Shown piece after piece: positions 49,301 through 60,636 of a stretch of 64,000 bases of DNA. The stretch lies in the NCBI RefSeq assembly GCF_001659605.2, contig NC_035163.2, positions 32,328,158 through 32,392,157 on the forward strand, written 5' to 3'. Made by a program: the position numbers and the translations under genes. Numbering within the stretch: the first letter of the stretch is position 1; every line of letters starts with the position of its first letter. The notes below the pieces were generated by a model. The model did not search any database. It worked only from the letters and a program-made list of their open reading frames with translations, and was not told the origin of the DNA. Source of the stretch: Manihot esculenta (lineage: Eukaryota; Streptophyta; Magnoliopsida; Malpighiales; Euphorbiaceae).

Positions 49301-50095
49301 GTAAAGGAGAAAGTTCTTCACGATCTCCACTTCTCCATTAAGCAAAAAAGCAAGTGCAGATGGAACAAAATCACGAATAAATACTTGGTCGTAGTTCAGT
49401 GGTTGCTTATCAGCAGGATCATTTGCAGCAACAGTCCCCACTGGATTCCCGCAATAATTCACAACAGCACCTTGAAGCAACTTCCAAGCCTCCTTTTCGA
49501 TATCAGACACCTCTCTCTCAACCTTTGGAGCTGTCTCATTCAAGCCCTTCAAATAGTCTATGTTCACACTGGTTCCATTAATCTCTATCCTACTAGACTT
49601 ATCTTCTTCTTCGACTACATTATTTCCTGTTTCAATTTTTTTTATCACCAAAGGCTTCACATTCAAGCCTCCTTGAATGTAAATATTCTCAAATCCCTTC
49701 TCATTAATGTGAGACTCTACTGATGTTGAATGATTCCTAAAATCAGATGATACCTTGGGAATTACTAAAACACCCCTTCCACGACCCCTATTTACATGAA
49801 AACTAGGTGTAAGAACCTTGGATTGATCCCAGCTCGAATCAGAGACATTAAAAGCTCTGCTATTCGAATGAACCACAGACTTATTACCTATGATTCTGGA
49901 CCTATTATTGACACTATGGCAATGGAATCTACGGTGATGGGATGATTTGGGTAGAGATTTCGACAAATTGTTATGGATGACTCGATTATTAAACTTTTGG
50001 GGAGAAATCCCGAAAAGGGAAGAACTTGTGTACCCAATTAGGATTCTACAGCAGGGTTTCACGGTTGAGATTACAATACAACTACTAGTATTCAT
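46385..50095 (-). CDS. Neutral/alkaline invertase, organelle-targeted type (GH100)
   Basis: Hydrolyses sucrose to glucose and fructose at neutral to alkaline pH. Six minus-strand exons: 49286-50095, 48431-48596, 48077-48288, 46991-47484, 46809-46857 and 46385-46711, total 685 aa. The first 190 residues or so are a long Ser/Arg-rich extension typical of the alpha-clade members targeted to plastid or mitochondrion. The GH100 core starts near [21 protein letters not shown] (residue about 210). Conserved landmarks include [89 protein letters not shown] and [17 protein letters not shown] leader intron is likely (50119-50299) and a TATA box lies at about 50386-50394. Confidence 0.94.
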
Positions 50096-50300
50096 GCTTG
50101 ATATTTAAATGCTAAAATCTGAAGTAAATATGCAAGCTTTTAACAATCAATCTATACAAGGTTATAGATTGGTACCTTATATATACAAACAACTACCTCT
50201 GCTGGCCTTGAAAAAGGAATCGAACCAGAGAGTATTTATGCTTAATATCTATATAGAACAAAAAAAATCAAGTGAAATTTCAAAAAGTTTGGTACTTACA
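50096..50300 (-). other. 5' UTR intron of the invertase gene
   Basis: A minus-strand donor CAACT|GTAAGTACC at 50298-50300 and an acceptor CAG at 50119-50121 bracket a predicted leader intron. The untranslated second leader exon is 50096-50118. This is inferred from splice-site quality alone. Confidence 0.45.
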
Positions 50301-50385
50301 GTTGAAGAAAGACGTTGAAGAACAGCTTTGAAGAGAGGGCGTGTCTGAAGATTGGTAGATTTAGTAAGAGGAGCCCCAAATGACC

Positions 50386-50394
50386 ATTTATAGA
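50386..50394 (-). promoter_or_regulatory. TATA box of the invertase gene
   Basis: CTATAAAT on the minus strand, about 85 bases upstream of the predicted leader donor. Confidence 0.5.
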
Positions 50395-50399
50395 TGAGA

Positions 50400-52771
50400 T
50401 TGGAATTATAATAATTGAAAATTCAAAGAAACTGTAGTTACAATATTGCCCCTGCACGTGCCTTCCTTCACGATTGGTAACTTTTGTTGTTTCCCACTTG
50501 TTCTGTGGTCCCCAACAGCCAACGCGTTTCCGGTCAAAATTCGTTGCATTGTGTGTGGAAAACAAATTCGATGGAATTTTATTTTTATAATTTTAAACAA
50601 TGACACAAAAGGATAATCACAAAATTTTAAAGATTTATTTATCACGAAACCTCGAAAAAGTTAAATACATAATTTTTTTTTTATAAACTCAAAAATTATT
50701 TATTGTTTGAAAGAGAAATGAAGGTATCAATTTTTCAGTTTATAAAATTGTGTTTTCTATATTTTATAAAAATTCGATGATATTACATATTTTGAAAAAA
50801 AGTGAAAGGAAAGTTGACAGAAAGTTATTGAAATTATAAATACATCTTTAAATTTTGTGATTGTCTTTTTAAATTTTATAAATAAAATTCTAGTTTTTTT
50901 TGGTAGTAATAAAATTCTAGTTTTATTATAGCATCATTTTTCTTTTTTACAAAATATTCTCTATATTTGATCATGCTCATCATTATTATATTCTTTTTTT
51001 TTTTTAAAAAAAAAAAACAACTTCTATACTATTTTATAAAGCTTTTTTATTTTTAAATAATTGATTTTAATAGTTGATAGTTAATTAAATACTATTATTA
51101 AAGAAAAATTATTTGTATCTAATTTATATAATATAAAATAAATATTAAAATTTCATATATTTATTTTATAATGCCTGCAAATCTCTTCTTCTCCCTTTAC
51201 TTTCCTGTCGTCATGATTATTCGTTTTCTCACTCTAAAAAATTCTCTCCTCAGTAGAGATTACATGCTCTACCTATTACAAAGATAAGAAGAAAAAAAAA
51301 AGAGGGGGTAGTTTGGGGAGTGGAAAAAAGTAAAGGCGCGTGGTAATAGGCATCGAGAGATATAGTTGGATAAGGGGTAAAAAGGTCTTATAGAAGGTGG
51401 TGTATTTTACGGAAATGTCGGTTCTGAACCATAGCATTGGAAAATGTGCTGGAATTAAAGAAAGCTACATGAACGGCAGGTCCACAGAAATTACTTTCTT
51501 TTATCTAATTTCAATTTTATATATCTTATCTTAAATTTATTTTAAACCCTATTATCAAATTATTTCCATTCCATTATTCATCTCTAACTATATTTTATTA
51601 TTAGTTTATTGATAAATACATATTTATTTATTTTTAATTAGAATTTTGGTTCACTCAAAATCACCAATTTATGAATGATTTTAGCGTAGAGGCCATAATA
51701 TCGCGATATTTTTTTAACTTTTTTCCAGAAAGATATTTATATTTCTCTTTCCAATTCCAACTGGCGAGAGGGATTGGTTTTGTTATTACCAATTATATAA
51801 TTTTTTTGAAAATAATAATTTTCATACCTTCCCTTAATAAAATATATTACCAACTCAGCTCAAAGGATACAAAGAGAAGGAAAGGGATTAGGACAAAGTG
51901 CATCATCATTGAATGAGTTTTTTTTCTTTTTTTAAAAAAAAAACTTATTCTAAAATATTTAGTTTGAATATATAAAAACATAATTGAAAACTAGTTTAAT
52001 TATTTATATTTATCATAAATTAATAATTTAGTAAATGAGAATATATTTCGTAAAATACAAAGTTAATAAAAAAGAAGCAATTCATTTCGGTAGGACTGTT
52101 CACATTGACAAATAAGGATATGGAGATATTTTTGCAGAAGGGCTCCAAATAGGTTATGTCAATTTGGGCTTTACAAGGACTCAGAATAAGATTCATTCTC
52201 TGCTAAAAGCCCAAATCATTTTGTTTTTCCAAGAAACTAAAATATCTTAAATTCAGTTTCATTTATTTTTTCACAAAAATAATTTACAAGAAAAATAAAA
52301 AAAATTAAACTATTCACTTATTGTTATTAAAATATATATAATATATTTATTAGTGTTAAAAAATTATTAAAATTTATAGAATGATTTTATTTTTTGAAAA
52401 AAAATACTTTTTTTAAAGTAACTTAATTTTTCAATGACCAGAAAATAAATATTTTTTTATTAACAAAATTTCTACATACCTCAAATGTTAGAAAGAAAAA
52501 AAATATTTTTATTATAAATATCCTTCAATATAACTTTATACTCCTACCTATTTGACACAACTGCTTTTTTAAAAATTCAAGTCGATTAATTGTTTTCCTT
52601 AAATTCTTATATTTACAGTAAAAAAATTCAACTCTTGTAAAGAAAAATAAATATTATATAATTATATAATTTTTTTTCTAAATGAAGAGTTGTAAATTTT
52701 TCATATTCTGTGTTCATTTATTATGTTTTCTTTACTTTTATATTTAATTATTTGACATTTGTAACCATACT
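50400..52771. other. AT-rich intergenic region
   Basis: Contains the upstream part of the invertase promoter and long AT-rich stretches with A- and T-runs. No gene, RNA or defined repeat is recognised. Confidence 0.4.
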
Positions 52772-52780
52772 TTAATTTTA

Positions 52781-52860
52781 GGGAGATTTACAATTAATCC
52801 CTGAATATTACCATTATTAACAAATCAGCCTCTACATTTTTAAAAATCTATTAAAACGTT
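52781..52860 (+). repeat. Left terminal inverted repeat of the MITE (outer part)
   Basis: Pairs with 53289-53369 on the opposite strand with about 85 to 90 percent identity by eye, without large gaps over the outer 80 bases. Confidence 0.75.
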
Positions 52861-52985
52861 TTTATATTTTTCTATATCTATTAAAACGTTCTTATCGTTT
52901 TTTTCCGTAAATGAAATAGTTCCTATCTTTTCTCATATCCATTAAAACATTATTATCATTTTTTTCCGTCAACGAAATAGTCCCT
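52855..52985 (+). repeat. Subterminal duplications of about 56 bp inside the MITE's left end
   Basis: The pattern (ta)tctattaaaacgtt(c)ttat followed by a T-run, ttccgt(a/c)aa(t/c)gaaatagt occurs about two and a half times. The right end has only one copy of the corresponding piece. Confidence 0.6.
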
Positions 52986-52991
52986 CCTCCT

Positions 52992-53207
52992 CAAGAAGAA
53001 GAAGAATGAGGAGGAGGAGGAGGAGGAGAAGAAGGAGGAGGAGGAGGAGGAAAAGAAGGGGGTAATTTGGTGAAGGAGGAGGAGGAGGAGGAGGAGGAGG
53101 AGGAGGAGGAGGAGAAGAAAGAGGAGGAGAAGGAGAAGAAGAAGGAGGAAGAGAAGAAGAAGAAGAAGAAGAAGAAAAAGGAGGAGGAGGAGGAAGAGGA
53201 AAAGAAT
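52992..53207. repeat. Purine-rich (GGA/GAA)n core of the MITE
   Basis: More than 200 bases of almost pure G and A on the + strand, in GAG, GGA and GAA triplets, with two short interruptions (ggtaatttggtg at about 53061 and a T at about 53014). It makes a false poly-Glu frame. Confidence 0.95.
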
Positions 53208-53288
53208 GGGGTAACTTGGTCTTTTACTATATTTTTAATGGCAAAAATAAACGGAAATACTATTTCGTTGACAGAGAGAAAAAATATG

Positions 53289-53369
53289 AACGTTTTAATA
53301 GATTTTTAAAAATATAGGGATTGACTTGTTAATAATGATAATATTCAGAGACTAAATTATAAATCTCTC
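53289..53369 (-). repeat. Right terminal inverted repeat of the MITE (outer part)
   Basis: Reverse-complement partner of 52781-52860; it ends at the right 9-bp target duplication. Confidence 0.75.
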
Positions 53370-53806
53370 TTAATTTTAGTCGATTTCTGCTCAATTTGTA
53401 TATTTAGAAAAAATAAAATTAATAGGATAAAATTATAGGAATACGAGATTAACAATGGTTATATTAAATATTTGTACATAGATTCATACATTCACTATAT
53501 ACGTTAGTTAATTATACACGAAGATTAATGTAATTATTTATTTTTATAATAAACATTATATTATACTCACTTAAAATATACAGCTTGTTGTTGGACATAA
53601 GTACTGCCGGATTGTGTACGGTTTCTTAAATATTCAAACCGAATCAAAGAATTATATTGAATTGAATTGGAATCGAAAAACAATGGATAGTGTAAAAATA
53701 TAATTATTTCAAATTTATTTTTAATTTTTTATTAAAAATTAAATCACAATCGTACTAAAAAACTAATATATTAAAACTATATTATTATAATATAAATTAT
53801 TAAAAA

Positions 53807-53809
<3 letters not shown>

Positions 53810-53838
<29 letters not shown>

Positions 53839-53842
53839 CTTA
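53810..53842. repeat. (TA)n microsatellite
   Basis: A long TA run that lies immediately before the first LINE-like fragment. Confidence 0.9.
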
Positions 53843-53853
53843 TAATATAGTTA

Positions 53854-54800
53854 AGACTTTCGATGTAAGTTTCATTCTGTGACTCGATACTCTCACATTT
53901 TTTTCTTCATTAAATCTAACTTCTTATTTCTTCTTTCCCATGGAAGATGATATGCGTCAATTGACTATTAATAGATAAGATATTATTTTTTCTATTAGGA
54001 GTTCCAGAGATATTCTGATCGTTACGTATGATTTTTGTATGGTGGGAATGTTAATCACATACAATCCAATCAATTTTCAAACTATGCAGACCTTTTTGGC
54101 ATATTTATGGCGGCAATCCTCGGACAGTTATTGCATTAAAGGATTTGGGTCCTAGTTACATGCCGGACATTTTATTTTTTATGGAAACAAAAACTCTTAG
54201 TTCTCGTATGCAATTTTTTTGTAATCTTTTACATTTTGATGGTTGCTTCTCAATTAATAGACAAGAATTGGGAGGAGGCCTTTCGTTAATGTGAAAAAGT
54301 CATGAGTCTGTTTCTGTGGTTGGTTTTTCTCCAAATTTTATTGATTCGATTGTTTTGGAAGGTAATGTTCAATGAAAGTTTACTAGTTATTATGGATTTC
54401 TGGAATTGCAACGATGACGTTAGTCTTCAAACCTTATTTGAACTTTATCTCGTAGAAGTTCTCTTCTATGACTTTGTTTGGGAGATTTAATGATTTATGC
54501 TTGAGGGATGAGAAAGAAGGAGGAATATTTTTGCCAAATTATCTTATATAGGGATTTAGACAGGCACTTGAAGAACATTTTTGCCAAATTATCTTATGTA
54601 GCGGTTTGATTTTCAATGATTCTAAATCTTTATTATACTCCATAACTGATATTTCTGTTAAATAAATTCGTCGTAATACTACTCTAACTGTTCATATTTT
54701 GACTAAAAAATCTATTAGATATAATCATCTCTTTGTTTGGGATAATATCCCTCTTTATTTGATGAAATTTTATTAATACAATCAGTAGTTTTACTTAAAA
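53854..54800 (+). mobile_element. Internally deleted LINE relative, copy 1
   Basis: Three pieces of a plant L1-type element occur in order. An ORF1-like start with DUF4283-type words (MEDDMRQLTINR and YNPINFQTMQTFLAYLW-like; about 53940-54110) runs almost directly into an ORF2 endonuclease start (ALKDLG-SYMPDILFFMETKT and FFCNLLHFDGCFSINRQ; about 54130-54430). After a second deletion comes the RNase H C-terminus (DSKSLLYSITDISVK, RRNTTLTVHILTKKSIRYNHLFVW-like; about 54615-54770) and a 3' end. Stops and frame changes are frequent. No reverse transcriptase core is present. Confidence 0.7.
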
Positions 54801-55200
54801 ATATATATATATATACTTATAATTGTTGATATAATTATTAAATATTATAATGATATTATTTAACTAATTTCATTAATTAATTAATTAAAGTTTATTCGAT
54901 CTAAATAAATTATATATATATATATATTATTTTAATATTAATATAATTATAGTAATAAAATATAAATCGCTATTAAATGTATATTTACTTATAATTGTTA
55001 TTAATAATTACAAATATATATATATATATATAAATTATTATATATTTTAATCACTAATTAGTTATTAAATATTTATAAAAACATAATTTAACTAATTTAA
55101 TTCATTAATTATTTTTATCCTATTTAAATAAATTATATTATATATTATATTCATATTAATAAAATTTATACTAATAGAATATAAATTATTAAAATAAAAA
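54800..55200. repeat. AT-rich spacer with an internal duplication of about 200 bp
   Basis: Two related segments (54826-54980 and 55062-55195) share ttaactaattt, tcattaatta and aaataaatta-type blocks, with TA microsatellites at 54910-54925 and 55015-55030. They separate the two LINE relatives. Confidence 0.5.
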
Positions 55201-55800
55201 AACTTTCGATACAACTTTTTCTCTATAGTCCATTTGTGACTCGATAATCTCGCCTTTTCCTATTTCTTAAACCTAATTTCTTCTTTTCCCTTCTGATCTG
55301 CGTCAATTGACTATCGATGAAAAAAAAAATGTTATTGTCCCTATTAAGAACTCCAAAAATATTTGGATCGTCACTTATGATTTATGTATGGTGAGATATT
55401 TCTCACATACAATCCAATTAATTTTTTGAATATGCGAACATTTTTTACAGATTTATAGTAGCAATCCTCGGATAGTTAATGTATCAAAGGATTTGGTTCT
55501 TAGTTATAAGTCCGGCACTTTGTTCGGGATAATTTAATGATTTATGCTCGGTAGATGAGAAAGAAATAAGAGTATTTTTGTCAAATTATTTTATGTAGGG
55601 TTTGATTTTAAATGATTGTAAATTTTTGTTAGACTCTAAAACTAATATTTCTGTTAGATGGGTTCATAATAATACTATTCTAATTGCTTATATTTTGACT
55701 AGAAAATATATTAGAGATAATTGTTTCTTTGTTTGGGATTATATCCCTCTTTATTTGATAAAATTTTATTAATACAATCGGTAGTTTTATTTTAAAAATA
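55200..55800 (+). mobile_element. Internally deleted LINE relative, copy 2
   Basis: The same left end (aactttcgat, gactcgata, then the ORF1-like start with gcgtcaattgactat) and the same right end (VWDYIPLYLIKFY-like words, then attttattaatacaatcgg) as copy 1. It lacks the middle endonuclease section of copy 1 (roughly 54190-54480). Many substitutions and stops are present. Confidence 0.65.
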
Positions 55801-58800
55801 AATAAATTATTAAAATTAATTACATATGTATGTTTATTATTATTTCAATGTATATATATTATATATATATAATCGTCAACTAGATTATATATATTAATAA
55901 AATTAAAAATAAATTAAATTAAATAATTGTGATTATTTTAAAAAATATTATTAAGTTAAATTATGCCATTATAAAACTATATAATTTTATTATAAAAAGT
56001 AAAAACAAATTAACAAATTTAAAAATAATAAAATCTTGTTTAGTTGGGAGTTATTTCTTCTACGACATAGGAATAAAATTTAAAATTTTTAAAAATTCTA
56101 GTGAATTTTTTTTTAAAATTTTTTTAAGAGTTAAAAAATTATAATAAAAATATTAAATTATGTTTGATTATTTAATATATTGATATATTTTAAATAAAAA
56201 TATTATATATGATATTAAAATTATTTGATATTATTTTAAAATTTAAAGATAAGAATTATTAATTTAATATAAATAATATTAATATTATGCGAAAAGTATT
56301 TCATTATCTCGCTAAAATTTTAATTTTATTATAGAAATTGATAATCGTATATTGAAATTGAAATTGAAATAAAAAATTGATATTAAAATCAAATTGAAAT
56401 TGAAAATATATAGTAATATATCGAAATTATATTAAAATTCAGCTTAAAAAATTTAATTCAGTTTTAATTTTAAAAAATTAAAAAAAAATCAATTTTTAGT
56501 TCTGATTTCAATTTGTACAAAAAAAATCATCTAGAATCACAACCGAAACAGGCACACCCCTCACTATTAACCTATATTTTTAAGAGAGTAATGTAATAAA
56601 AAATTTAGCACAGATAATTCTATGTTGAATTCAAATTAATAGCATAAGCAAAGCAATGATTAAATTTGTGCACCCAATCCACAACAACTATCTTCCAGAG
56701 CAGAGATTAATCATCATGGTCAAATCTCACTAATCAATTTGTTTACTAAATTCTATAGTTTACCATCCAATCAAAATCCCCAACTTTTTTTTTTCTTTTA
56801 ATCCATTTTAGATTCTTTCTTTAATGCCCCTTCTAGTTCATCTGACTTTTCCAAGCTTTATTTTATTTTTTCTAATCGTAATTTTAATTTGTGAAATCTC
56901 AAGTTGGGCAAAACCCATGTTTGCAAACAAGATCTAATTCTGGATAGTGACAAAGCAGTGTTCATCTATGTAATTTGGTGGGTATTAAAGTAATGTTTAA
57001 TTTTAAGTATAAAATATTAAACTAACATTTTATTTGTTAATATTCTTAGCTAAACCCTCAGTTGATAACTAACTCTTTTTGACTGGATCAAAATTCAAAA
57101 TAATATTAATTTTGTTAATAACACAATTTAAATGATAATTATATAATTATTTTTTGCAAAGCCATCGATGGCCTACATGGTCTGTGATTAGTTTCCTTTT
57201 ACAGTTTATTTTCCTTATTAATAAGTTTCCATTTAGAGTTAATATGAAGTAATTAATTTATTTCCATTACGCTATCGTTTAATGAATTCAGTGAAACTTC
57301 CGTATTTAATTATGCACGACACCACCTGCATACTGTACGTCTTGCCATAATTAAACAACTCTCACTTCTTCTCCAATAATTATGGGGTAAATTTGATTTT
57401 TTTTATTTATAATTCTATTGCATTTGTTATTTAAAAAAAAAAGATATATTCATTAATTTAAAAAAAACTCTAAAATAGCAAAATAATTATTTCAAATTTG
57501 AAAAAAAAATAATAAAATTAAATATAATTAGACATAAATAGGTGATGGTGGAGTTTTCCAGAGATGGGATAAGCATGAAACGATAAAGCATATGATATTT
57601 CTTATAGTGGAAGACCAGCACCATCATTTACTTCATTTGTTCCGGCTAGGAATAATCTTCTATCCATTTTTGTTAGTGACAAATTGAAAGAGAGATCACC
57701 AAAAAAAAGCTTTTGTTAGCACATGTTGCCCTCCATCGCTTTCATTACTTACAAACCCTAACGCAACTAATGAGAGATCTAGATCAACCAACACCAATTA
57801 TATGGGCTTCAAATGGTGCTCATTAACAGATGGGTTCAGATTGAAACCCTAGATTTTACCATTTCTGTATCTTTTTTGAGGTTAACATGAGAGCTTTAAC
57901 GTTAACACGGTATCATGCATGCATGTGGGAATGCTTTTGTTTTGAATGATCCATCGAGTTAGCTACAAGTAGTGGCTCTCTACCTTCATTAATCTCTAAT
58001 TATCATGTGGTTGTCAAGCTAATATGTATATGTGTGGTTCTCCATTGGAGGAAAAAGAAGGAATATTACTGGTGTTTATAATTTGGGAGATGGCTATTTT
58101 CCAACCAACCAACCAATGATTAATGGGGAGTTAGGTTATCACAGTTTAAGAAATTAATGTATTTTTATGCAGGATAAATAAAAATGACTGGTACATGAAA
58201 ATATAATTTATTATATTATCGATAAATTATTATTGGAAATGCTATGGAGTCATCAAATGATTTCTGCTCTGTCAGCATATGAGATCACGTAGCATCTGAT
58301 GCAGAAGGCCATGTGGGATCACTGGAGACCCCACTTTTTGACTGGGAAGGAAGGAAGGAAGGAGTCTTTGAAGGTGGTCCCACGACTGGTACTCTTAAAA
58401 CCTTTTGAGTTTTGAAAAGGCCTAAAAGAGATGAAATCAAACGTGGCCGAAAGATTTAAGTCCTGGCACCGTTATCATGGTGTCCAGCTGTACATTTTTT
58501 TTTGCATCTCTCTCCTCTTACGTCATCAATTTGTTTTTTCTTTACCGTGGATATATCATAATTTTACTTAATTTATTACTTCATTTTCATAAGCACTCCC
58601 TTCTCTTAATTTCCATTAATAAAATTTAATAAACATACTGAAGTTATTTCTAAAATAATATATAGAAAACAAAATCCTTAGGTTAGCATTGCGCTGAATT
58701 TTTAATTAAATCTAAAAAATTTTATTATAAAAGTAGTGATAAACTTTGAGTTGCATCTTGATGAGCTTAGCCTTTTAATTAAAACTCCCTTTTATTTAAA

Positions 58801-60636
58801 TTCAATAAAAAAAATTATTTAAATTTAGTTTAGTTTTACTTGTTGAACAATATAAGACCAAAATTAAACACTCATACCCTGATTTTCTATTTAAAAAGTT
58901 ATTTAAATTGATTTAAATAAATGATAATAATTAAAATTCATAATCTCGAATATAATTAAATTTAAATATGGTGAGTGTGCATTAAAAATCCTGTTAAGTA
59001 TTATAATAAAATTAATATATACACATAAAAATCATCTCATTTGAATAAGATGATTTTTTTCTCCCCTCTTTAAGTGTCTTGTCCTTCTTAAACTTTGAAA
59101 AATTATTTAAAGTACAGCAAAAAAAAAGTAGAATTATAAAATACATATTTTCTTTTTCAAAAATATAAAATGCGTAATTCTATTTTTTTTGAAATTCAAA
59201 ACTCTTAATTTATATAAAAAAAATTATAAAATGGTTATTTTATTATTATATAAATAAATTATTATTTTTAATTTTTTTATTTATATATTTTTTGAATTTA
59301 TAATGAATTAAGTTTAAACAGAATTTTCATATTGTATATAATTAAAAATAAATTAAAATAATATGGGTGTAAATATAGTATATATACATTGTAAGGTGAT
59401 ACGTGGAATCGGTGAGATGGCTGTTTCAATGGTTGCGGCTGTCAGTGCTTCAATCCAGGAAGCTTAACCATAGGCCAATAAATTAATTAAGCAAAACTCA
59501 TTTTCTTTAACACGTGGCATACTCTCAACACCTCACCCACTTTGGACCATCTCGATGGCTTTTCTTTCTCTCTCATGTGCACGCGCCTACAAAGATTCCC
59601 CGCCGCCATACCCTTCTTTCTCTCTCTCACTATTTTTATCACGTTTCCGCCCCCACTTTTTTTTATTTCATCTCGCACGTGCTAACCCACCCTCTTATCA
59701 GCTTCCAGCTTTTGCTACTCACGCAAGGGTAAAATCGTCATAGAAATTCGTTACATTACTGAAATAAAATCACCCGTGTACTCCGGTCTGGAAACGGTGA
59801 CGGCGTGGTTTTGAGGTTTTTTTAAATTTTAAATTTTAAATTTGTTAGTTATATGAAAATTTTGATCATATTTTAATTTAAAAATATAAAATAATGAAAT
59901 ATTTTCTTTAATTATTTACATGGAGTAATTAATCCGATTAGGAAATGAAAATGCATATAGCTAAATGGGTTGCAAACAATTTGTCCGTACGATGGCTAAC
60001 AGAGGGAAAACAAAGGAAGTATCTTAAGAAGGGAGGCCTTGTCATTAGCACGATAGATAAAAGATAATTTAATTTAAAAGAGACAGTAGTAGTCCCCTAA
60101 TGGCCAACTTAAACTCAAAAAGTTAGATGAATCCTACAATACCACGTCTCGATAATTATATTAAGCTTTTACACTTTTCTGCAATCTAGAAACTCTTGGT
60201 CTGCTGGTTCAGCCTCTATGGCCAGTGTTTCAAAAGTTACATGACTATTATAAAATTATATGCTTTTAAGATATGAACTCTTTAAAATATAGACTTTTAA
60301 CTAAACATGGTGGAACCAATTATTCACATATATCTATCTATATTAATTTATCTAAAACCATATGCTTCTATAATGCAATCATCTATATGGTGAAATGTAA
60401 TTAAAAAGAGCTACAGTTTTCAAGGAATCAGATTAATTAACAAAACAAACAAAAGTAATTAATAAAAATTAAGCAAATAATCCACAATTAGACCTCTCTG
60501 GTGTCTATCACAGATTCTATATGTAGTATGAATTATTCTATATTCCTCCTCTTCCTCTTCCTGATCTTCCTCCATAGTTTTTTTTTTTTTTCTTTACCTC
60601 TACATTAAAGGGTATTGTTTTTTAATGGGTTTCTCT
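55801..60636. other. Long AT-rich intergenic region, no gene recognised
   Basis: Bases 55800-56550 are low-complexity, with repeated attgaaattgaaa segments (56345-56410). Bases 57540-58500 are less AT-rich and carry no ORF or known microRNA that I can identify. Two ACGTG-type sites (59511-59516, 59674-59681) lie in a locally C-rich segment (59500-59720). T-runs occur at several places. Confidence 0.4.

Larger units (their letters stand above)
52772..53378. mobile_element. Mutator-type MITE (MULE-MITE) with 9-bp target duplication
   Basis: The element spans 52781-53369. It is flanked by direct copies of TTAATTTTA (52772-52780 and 53370-53378), and its ends form long terminal inverted repeats. 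The left end starts GGGAGATTTACAATTAATCC. The reverse complement of the right end starts GAGAGATTTATAATTTAGTC and continues in parallel through CTGAATATTA, CATTATTAACAA, TTTTTAAAAATCTATTAAAA and CGTT. The repeat extends about 119 bp on the right and is lengthened on the left by an internal duplication. A 9-bp target duplication is characteristic of Mutator elements. No transposase is encoded. Confidence 0.8.

Noticed and set aside
53067..53309. Poly-Glu/Lys frame of 80 codons
   Set aside because: It is a translation of the purine microsatellite in the MITE core, not a protein gene.
57540..58500. Possible microRNA precursor in the less AT-rich part of the gene desert
   Set aside because: I compared it with common conserved plant microRNA sequences that I know and saw none; no long hairpin was evident by eye.
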